A stretch of DNA of 20,300 bases, taken from positions 1 to 20,300 of the IMG/VR virus record IMGVR_UViG_3300030090_006578. The stretch is one strand, 5' to 3'. The stretch comes from a virus. The notes below the pieces were generated by a model. The model was not told the origin of the DNA. It made no database searches and was given only the letters and a program-made list of their open reading frames with translations. Positions 7,736 to 15,000 of the stretch are shown here, piece by piece (position 1 is the stretch's first letter; each line of letters opens with the position of its first letter). The translations under genes and the position numbers were made by a program.

Positions 7736-7749
7736 ACTATTTACTTAAT
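7736..7749 (+). promoter_or_regulatory. ACTATTTACTTAAT element before tape measure gene
   Basis: This 14-mer differs at one base from 2807-2820 in the sheath leader and carries the ACTAWTTA core also seen at 53-60 and 5929-5936. It begins 31 bases before the ATG at 7767. TATAAAAC at 7730-7737 is also a partial match to the T4 late promoter TATAAATA. A promoter role is inferred. Confidence 0.3.
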
Positions 7750-7766
7750 ATACGTGAGGATTGTTG

Positions 7767-10583
7767 ATGGCTGATTTTGCCGATATTGTCAAAGCTATAA
7801 AAAATGCTAACGAGAGCGAAAAGAAAGCTCTTAGAAAGGCGCTCGGATCCGAAGGTGGCCCAGCCAAAGTAGATCCTTCTCAGGACTATAAAAAACAAGC
7901 TGAGGATCTTGAGGCATATATTAAAAAAATGGAGGCCTTGGGAAATTCTACTCAAGCCCAAGTTCTCAAAGCTCAGGCGATTGTTGAGCAGAAAGAACTA
8001 GAAGTAAGAGCAGCGCAACAGGCGATACAATTAGCGGAAAAGTTTGAGCCTCAATTAGCGAAAAATCTTGAGATAGCAATAAAAAATCTAGAAGCTGCAG
8101 AAAGCACGATCGCAGCGTTTGAAAAAACAGCTAGCAGAATACAAGAAAATAATGCCCATGCCAAAGCTTTTGGTAGCACACTAGTTGGTGCTATCGCTCC
8201 GTTTCAAAAGCTCAACTTTACCGGCACTCTTTTTGAGATTGGCCAAGGCTTTTTTAGCGCAAAAGAAGGCGCAAAAGACTTTTTTAAAGAATTAACTTTA
8301 GGGCTTATTGATTCAGTTGTCGGTGGGCTCTTCGATATGGCCATGCAATTGGATTCTATGGAATCCAATATTCAACGTGCTACAGGTGCCTCAAAGGAGT
8401 TCGCGCAAGGTATGGTTGATGGCTCAGATGCGATTGCACAATATTATGTCAGCACCGAAGAATTTGAAAAATCTGTAGTGGGCCTTTATGGAACGATGAC
8501 TGAATTTTCAGGACTTGAAAAAAGCTTGCAAATTCAATTAGCTGAAACTGCCTCAATATTAGGCAAATATGGAGTAAGCGCAGAGGAAATGGGCCAAGCA
8601 TTTCAATTTGCAAATAAAATTATGGGTCAGAGCGCTAGCCAAGCAGCAGCTACCGGTCGTGAAATAGCAGCTATGGCTATGGATATTGGCGTTCCTGTCG
8701 ATCAAATGATGCAAGACTTTAACACGATGATGCCAGAATTGGCTAAACTAGGGCCGACAGCGAGCGATTCGTTTAAAGCACTAGCGAGAGAGGCCAAAAA
8801 GTCAGGTCTTGAAGTCCAGAAGATTTTAAACTTAACAAATAAGTTTGATACGTTTGAAGACGCCGCAGAGATGACCGGTAAACTTAACGCTGCACTTGGC
8901 GGCAACTTTGTAAATGCGATGGATATGATGACAGCAACAGATCCAATTGAAAGATTTGAAATGTTAAAAGACTCACTTGATAATGCTGGATTAAGCTTTG
9001 ATGAGATGTCGTATTATCAAAGAAAGTTTTTTGCTGAGCAAATGGGTCTCGACAGCGTAGGTGATTTAGCTCTTATGATGAGTGGAAATATGAGCGGCCT
9101 TAAAGATGAAGTTGGAATGACATCTTCAGAATACGAAGAGATGGCAGAAAAAGCCGCAGAACAAGCAACTCTGCAAGAAAAATTCCAAGGAACGCTGCAG
9201 CAAATAATGAGAGATCTTATTGACTCTGGATTTTTAGAATATATTCACGAAATGTTTGACGAATTTAGAAAGTCTGGCGGTAAAGACGGAGTGATAGCAG
9301 ATTTTGTCGACACAGTAAAAGACATAGCAACCGTAATAAGAGACATGATATCGTCTGATTTGTTTAAGTGGATGGTTGAAAATATTGATTTAGTAATTTA
9401 TGGATTTATGACCTTCAAAGGTATTCAGATGGTTAGTTATGTTGGCTCCTTAGCCAAAGGCCTGAAAGGTCTTGTCAGCGGAATTGCGGGAGCAGCTGGC
9501 AAACTAAAGGGGCTTGCGAAAGGGGCCTCGGATGTTGCCGAAAATGTCACCAAAGCAACTGACGCTGCAGCAAATCTATCCGATGCGGGCAAGGAAATAG
9601 TCGACAGCGGCGCCGTTGATACTGTGAAAGATATGGCTGGAGGTGCTACAGATTTAGCAGATGCCGCACCAGAAGCTGCAGCTGGTCAACAACTTATGAA
9701 TGTGCAAACTGCCGAAACGGGCGTGGTCGCTAAAATTGCTTGGCCAGAAATTCTTGCTTTAGGCGGCGCCCTTCTTCTTATGGGCGCGGGTGTTTACTTA
9801 GCTGCTATCGGAATGGCTGAACTAGTTAGAGCTTTTGAGCCTTTTGAAGCAGCCGAAATTTTATCAATTTCCTTGGCTCTTCTTGTGTTTGGCGTAACAC
9901 TTGCAGGACTGGCCTATATTATGTTTGGAGCCCTGCCAGGATTAGCAGTAGCATATCCGGTTATTTTAGCGCTAGGGGGTGCATTTTTATTGATGGGCAT
10001 AGGAGTTGGTATTGCGGCATTCGGGCTTTCATACTTAGTTGATTCATTTGCGAATCTAAGCGCTGATAAAATTCTAGCGACCTCGGTTGCGTTCCTTAGT
10101 TTAGGTGCAAGCCTGTGGGGTTTAAGTTTAGCTCTTAATGCTCTGGGTAGTCCTTTGGCATTCTTAGGCTTGGCTGTGTTAACGGGCGTTGTGTTAATTT
10201 TGACAAACGCTATGGAAGACTTACTTACTATAATTGGCACTCTCGATGAAGGCGCACTTAAGCCTTTGGGGGCAATATTTGAAGCGATGGGGGGCGCTGA
10301 TACTAAAAATATTGAAACAGCTACCAAGCAATTTAAAGAAATTGCCAAAGTTTTAAAAGAAGATATGGCTGATGTTAGTGTAATAACAGAAATGACCGAA
10401 ATGCTAATTGAACTTAAAAATGCGGGCAACGTACTATCTAAAATGTCAACCAGACAAACTTCTAAAGAAAGAAGCGTTCAAATGACAATAACACTTGATG
10501 CTGCTGCAACCGATAGCTTGCTAAATGGAAAGACCGCCGAAGGCACAGCAATTTTGGCAGCAAAAGCGTATGGACAACAATAA
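7767..10583 (+). CDS. Tail tape measure protein
   Basis: Sets tail length by spanning the growing tube, and is probably ejected ahead of DNA. The start is ATG 7767, chosen over in-frame TTGs at 7761 and 7764 because GAGGA (7756-7760) is six bases upstream of the ATG; this gives 938 residues. Residues about 45-130 are a Gln/Ala/Lys-rich predicted coiled coil. The middle is helical and Met/Gly-rich. Residues about 560-660 are a Gly/Ala/Lys-rich linker. Residues about 657-817 are strongly hydrophobic, with several potential membrane-spanning helices arranged as two tandem 71-residue repeats (from residues 663 and 734). The C-terminus is charged. Size, helical make-up, hydrophobic late segments and position after the tube/chaperone genes all fit. 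At about 0.15 nm per residue the tail would be near 140 nm; that is an extrapolation. Confidence 0.88.
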   Translation: MADFADIVKAIKNANESEKKALRKALGSEGGPAKVDPSQDYKKQAEDLEAYIKKMEALGNSTQAQVLKAQAIVEQKELEVRAAQQAIQLAEKFEPQLAKNLEIAIKNLEAAESTIAAFEKTASRIQENNAHAKAFGSTLVGAIAPFQKLNFTGTLFEIGQGFFSAKEGAKDFFKELTLGLIDSVVGGLFDMAMQLDSMESNIQRATGASKEFAQGMVDGSDAIAQYYVSTEEFEKSVVGLYGTMTEFSGLEKSLQIQLAETASILGKYGVSAEEMGQAFQFANKIMGQSASQAAATGREIAAMAMDIGVPVDQMMQDFNTMMPELAKLGPTASDSFKALAREAKKSGLEVQKILNLTNKFDTFEDAAEMTGKLNAALGGNFVNAMDMMTATDPIERFEMLKDSLDNAGLSFDEMSYYQRKFFAEQMGLDSVGDLALMMSGNMSGLKDEVGMTSSEYEEMAEKAAEQATLQEKFQGTLQQIMRDLIDSGFLEYIHEMFDEFRKSGGKDGVIADFVDTVKDIATVIRDMISSDLFKWMVENIDLVIYGFMTFKGIQMVSYVGSLAKGLKGLVSGIAGAAGKLKGLAKGASDVAENVTKATDAAANLSDAGKEIVDSGAVDTVKDMAGGATDLADAAPEAAAGQQLMNVQTAETGVVAKIAWPEILALGGALLLMGAGVYLAAIGMAELVRAFEPFEAAEILSISLALLVFGVTLAGLAYIMFGALPGLAVAYPVILALGGAFLLMGIGVGIAAFGLSYLVDSFANLSADKILATSVAFLSLGASLWGLSLALNALGSPLAFLGLAVLTGVVLILTNAMEDLLTIIGTLDEGALKPLGAIFEAMGGADTKNIETATKQFKEIAKVLKEDMADVSVITEMTEMLIELKNAGNVLSKMSTRQTSKERSVQMTITLDAAATDSLLNGKTAEGTAILAAKAYGQQ
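9753..10178 (+). repeat. Tandem internal duplication in tape measure protein
   Basis: Two hydrophobic protein repeats of about 71 residues lie head to tail. Unit 1 (residues 663-733) begins LALGGALLLMGAGVYLAAIG; unit 2 (from residue 734) begins LALGGAFLLMGIGVGIAAFG. Both continue with a 'LV..F....A..IL..S.A.L..G..L.GL' pattern. The DNA copies have diverged, so the duplication is old and is visible mainly at protein level. The units would each supply two hydrophobic helices or hairpins. Confidence 0.7.
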
Positions 10584-10595
10584 GGAGATATGTAA

Positions 10596-11702
10596 ATGGC
10601 TGATAAAATAATTTTTGATGCTACAAAATTTGATAGAGCTAATGATGACGAAAACTATGGTTATTTTACTGATGGATCGGATGCATATGCTAATCGAGGA
10701 ATGGTTATTGGGTTTCATCACGTTCCAAGTGGTAAAGAAATTTATTTTAAAGCTGCACTTAGGGCCTATAACGAAAGCTATAATAGCGATTGGGTGAGTG
10801 AAGCCGTGTATGGTAGAGCAGATCCTATCAGGCTGTTCAAACAGACAGAAAGATCAATTTCTTTATCTTTTGTTGTGGCTGCGGCAAGCAAGGGAGAGGC
10901 TTTTGAAAATTTAGCAAAGGTTGGAGATTTAATTAAGTTTTTATATCCTTATTATTCTAACGTGGCTGATGCCACTACCATCGGACAGTCGCCTCTTGTT
11001 AGAATCAAGCTAATGAACCTTTTATCCAATACCCAAGGCTCAGGAACAAAATATTCAGGATTAAGCAAGTCTGGTAACTCATCTGCGGCTGAAGGACAAT
11101 TAGGGGCAATCACAAATATTGCAGTTAATCATAATTTAGAAAACAACGAATCTGGCGTTATTGAGGTTGGAGAAAAAGATAGCCCGGCTATAATATTGCC
11201 TAAATTAATTGAAATTAACTTAGATTTTAGCCCAATTCATGAAACCCCCCTTGGATGGGGGCCAGATTCTGAAACTACGTTCGGAAACCAAGTTAACGGC
11301 AGCGGATTTCCTTACGGTCTTGACCTAGAAGGCAGCAAAGCCAAAACTAGCAAATCACTTAAAGATATTCAAAACGAGAGCGCTAAATTGTTCGATCAGC
11401 GGATTGCAGCAATTGCAGCACTAGGTGCTTCTGACACCGATGATGGAGAAGATCCAGGCGAAGAGCCTGATCCCGATTCTGTAGCATCGGGCGATGCAGC
11501 ACTAGCAGGTGCCAAGGCGGATGCGGTGGAGGCCGCTATCCAAGGAATTACTCAGCCTGCCCGGCAATCATTGCCCATGGGAACGATGACTAGAGATGAA
11601 TACTACCTTGAATATCTAGGTCAAGGGTATGATTCGGATCTGGCAGAAGTATTGGCAGACGAGGCTGTTAGCGTGGATGTAAGCTCGTTGCTTGAAGAGT
11701 AA
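10596..11702 (+). CDS. Baseplate protein, possible tail-tube cap (gp48/gp54-like)
   Basis: A 368-residue protein directly after the tape measure gene, with AAGGAG overlapping the previous stop. ERSISLSFVVAAASKGEAFE with LIKFLYPYY (residues about 87-125) resembles T4 gp48 'TKVFTWDLTPRSTEDLMAI...IYQYFNYF'. GAITNIAVNHNLE ... PKLIEINLDFSPIHE (about 168-213) resembles the gp48/gp54 closing strands 'IQSIRFDKTP...PSTFTLEITMREI'. That layout suits a gp48/gp54-type protein that nucleates the tail tube on the baseplate. After about residue 255 comes a family-specific tail with an acidic linker (DTDDGEDPGEEPDPD, near 277-291) and a predicted helical end. The resemblance is short and remembered, so a different tube-initiator or hub-connecting baseplate protein is possible. 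Confidence 0.5.
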   Translation: MADKIIFDATKFDRANDDENYGYFTDGSDAYANRGMVIGFHHVPSGKEIYFKAALRAYNESYNSDWVSEAVYGRADPIRLFKQTERSISLSFVVAAASKGEAFENLAKVGDLIKFLYPYYSNVADATTIGQSPLVRIKLMNLLSNTQGSGTKYSGLSKSGNSSAAEGQLGAITNIAVNHNLENNESGVIEVGEKDSPAIILPKLIEINLDFSPIHETPLGWGPDSETTFGNQVNGSGFPYGLDLEGSKAKTSKSLKDIQNESAKLFDQRIAAIAALGASDTDDGEDPGEEPDPDSVASGDAALAGAKADAVEAAIQGITQPARQSLPMGTMTRDEYYLEYLGQGYDSDLAEVLADEAVSVDVSSLLEE

Positions 11703-11713
11703 GGAAGTTAAAA

Positions 11714-12043
11714 ATGAACAGATATACAAGAACTGCACAAGTTAATAACACAGGCACATACTATAAAGAGCTAAGACGAGGCCGTAGAAAGATTGTTCAC
11801 TACGATACGCCTGAATTGAAAAATCCTACTTTAGCCGATCGAGTCAAGCTCAAAACCACTACACACATATGGAGGTATGGTGATAGACTATACAAATTAG
11901 CTGATCAATATTACGGAAATCCAGAATATTGGTGGGTTATCGCTTGGTATAATGCAACTCCCACAGAGGCATCACTTAAAACAGGCCAAGTTATTCGCAT
12001 TCCTATAAATTTAATTGAGACGTTGACCGTACTCGGGGTTTGA
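11714..12043 (+). CDS. Small LysM-like baseplate wedge protein, gp53-like
   Basis: A 109-residue protein. Residues about 52-82 (YGDRLYKLADQYYGNPEYWW and then VIAWYN) combine the LysM pattern with the T4 gp53 segment 'RPEELANAIYGNPQLYWVLLMCN'. A closing strand, KTGQVIRIP (near 89-97), completes the LysM fold. Such small LysM proteins are widespread in contractile tails (T4 gp53, P2 gpX types), where they link hub and wedge parts rather than bind peptidoglycan. The N-terminal 50 residues are basic. The start has an AAGGAAG ribosome site that includes part of the preceding stop. It ends 3 bases before the next gene. It is much shorter than T4 gp53 (196). Confidence 0.75.
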   Translation: MNRYTRTAQVNNTGTYYKELRRGRRKIVHYDTPELKNPTLADRVKLKTTTHIWRYGDRLYKLADQYYGNPEYWWVIAWYNATPTEASLKTGQVIRIPINLIETLTVLGV

Positions 12044-12046
12044 TAA

Positions 12047-15000
12047 ATGGCTGACGAAGTAATTGAAAATTTAGCAGCTGCAGAAAAAGGTGTCGCAGAA
12101 AGTGTTGATGCGATGATCGAAAAATTGCCAGATTGTATGAAGAAGCTTCACCGAGACTGGGAGGCCCTGCAGACAGCTTGGGCCGATTGGAATGAATTGA
12201 TGCACGTAACATATAAAAAATCATCAAGCGGCACATCCAAATATATAGACAAATACAATTTTAAGCTTCACTGGCTTCCATTTAATAAAATGACAAGTTG
12301 GCTTTCTACAGGCATGGCTAATTTAACAGCACAAATGGGCAAAATGCCGTCAGCCTCCGATGTAGCGGGTCTTGAAAATCTCCCTAGCGGGCAAATAAAT
12401 AGCTATTGGGATACAATAAAAGCAGCAAATCATTATTCTGCGTTTGATTATTTAAATATCGCGATGCGCACTACGTCAGATTACTCTTGGAACTGCAAAG
12501 GAACTCTAGCGGGAGAGTTACAACCAAAACCAACTATTAATACGAGCCAACTTGGTAAACAAGTTGCAAATTCAGGCGGCGCCAATTCGTATTATATATA
12601 TAAGCCCGCCACAATTACTGCGGATTACTCAGATGTTGGATTCTCGTATGGTAGCGATTATCTTGGTACACACCCATATATGTGGTGGGAAGATCCGGTT
12701 ATGAAACTTTCAGTTTCTGAAGCAGGTGGGGGCACCGCGCTGACTCAAAAGCTCACAGAGCAAGTAAAAACAGACGGATGGGCCACTAGGACGCAATATT
12801 CGTGCGATGTGCTAAATAGTGTGATGTCCACCGCCGGCATGGTTCGGCACAAGTTTACCGAAACCGACAAAGAAGGCGGAGGAAAATGCCAGACAGGAAT
12901 GTCAAAAAAATGGGATTTCACGCGGCACAAGACAGGGGCATGCCATAACGTTTCAGAAAACCATCATACTAGTGAAAACGTCAACAACCCTACACATGCG
13001 CAATTCTCCACAATACATTTTTGGAAAACATACGTGGGCAGGTTCTTTAACTCTGAAGGTGCTTATAAAAAACTTACCGAAGAATCTAGCTATTATGCAA
13101 GCTCAGATCTTGATTCAGACCATACTTATTTGAGCCTTGCTGGCCTCAGTATGTGGGAAAACTCATGGATATTGCCGGCCTTTCTTATTGGCAATTTTAA
13201 TAAAATGGAGCCACTTTACTTTTTTTGCTCAAACGAAAAGCATGAACAAATGTATAACAGCTATAGCACTCGATATCGCATGGTGGAAGAATATGGAAAC
13301 TGCAATAATTACCTGCCGGGCTCTTTTTACAAACGCTCAGGCCCTGTATGGACAGAATACGATGCGAATGCGAACAGCAGAGGCCTGACTTCTTTCACAG
13401 GCGCCCATGCTTGGTTGAAATCAGGTTATACTTACGTTGGCCACGACGGTACCGGCGGCATTGGATCCTCTGGCGGTGTCTATAATGCAAATCGAATAGA
13501 ATTTGATCACGGGTACACATCTTTTAAGGATAAACCCTATGATGGTTTTGTTTTCGGCAAACAAGCTCAGTGGTTTAACAGAGATACTGGACAATATGAA
13601 AGTGGAGGCAAGTGGACCACCTCGCCGCTTGAAGATTTAGTTACAATATATTTTCAACTAAAAAAGGCGTTTTGGGACATGCGTGATTCTGTTGGGTGTA
13701 TTCTAAATTTAGACGTAGATATTTTAGAATCAAAAAGCGACTTAGCGCTAGTAGCAGATGATGTTGTTAATGATCCAAAAGCTACTTCTGATCAGAAAGA
13801 GAAAGCTAGAGAGGCTCTCAAGAATCTTAAAGAGACGGACGATGTTGCCAGGCTTTCTTCTACCTTCAATAAAAATTTAATTTTTCGCGAACAATGCTTT
13901 TTGATGGCCTATCTTCCAAATCTATCAAAATATCACAAAACCATAAGCGCTGCTGGTATTGCCGGCAAGCCTACCGAAATAACTGTTGCCAAAGCGGCAA
14001 TAACAGCAAAAGTCACTGATGAAGCGTTTGCTTTAATAGCAGAAGTAGACGAAGAGCTTGCACTAGTTGCCTCTGATTTGTCAGTAGGACCTACATACGT
14101 AGACGTTGCCGATGAGTACCTGGGAACAGGAGCCGGCGCCGCTGCTATCGCACAGAATCCCGCCCTTGTAGATGATGTTATGGGTAATGTTTTGGAAATG
14201 ACTTTAGGAGAAGGCACCGTCGACAAGCTCAAAAGTTTTGGAGTACCAGTTGAGATTGAATATCTCGGCACTATGGCAGAGGATATTGTAGAAAAAGAAA
14301 ACATTATCCATAGAAAGCCGTTGCCTACAAGCGACTCAAACGCCAGCATTTTACTGGACTCCAAAAGTCCGTATGCTTTTATGAATGCACTTGCGGTTGG
14401 CGGCACGCAAACATTTTTGCACAACTTATCGGTCGACGAAATATCAAACCTGCAGCCCATGATAAGCCTTTATAAAATTGAATTTGATCCAGAAACGAAC
14501 GAAGAAGTTCCCATTAAGCTAGTCTTTGATTCCTTCGCAAATACAAAAACACCACAACCTGTTGAAACATTACTGCAAAACAAAGACAAAAGAGGTTTTG
14601 GCACAGGTATACAATCCTTTAATTTTACGTATGCAGGTAGTAACCCGTTTGCAGTTAAAAAGAGCATTAGAGCTGAATTAAAGATTTTTTCAAACTCTTT
14701 TGATGAATTATTACAAATGCGCGACAACAAATATAGATACGTTGATTTGGCTCTTAAAACATCTAACACAGGCGTAGATTCAGCTTGTATTGATACCCAT
14801 CTTAATTTACAAAACGAAAATATGGCTAAATTAAACTTTAGGCTTAGAGCAATAGTTGGCTGGCAACTACCAGCTGGACAAAAATCTAGTAACTTTAGTT
14901 CGAATCTAACTAAGGCAATTGAAGATTCTTTTGTAACATTAAACTTGGTGCCTACTGTTCATGATTTTGATTTTGATGATATGGGCAGAGTTGTTTTTAC

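Noticed and set aside
9914-10429. Open frame on the - strand (171 codons)
   Set aside because: Antisense to the hydrophobic repeat part of the tape measure gene; composition mirrors the opposite strand and nothing supports expression.
11714-12043. LysM-like protein as an endolysin or cell-wall binding protein
   Set aside because: It has a single LysM-like fold with gp53-type sequence, no catalytic domain, and sits among baseplate genes.
13933-14460. Open frame on the - strand (175 codons)
   Set aside because: Antisense shadow of the giant baseplate gene; Ser/Ala-rich and without start signals.
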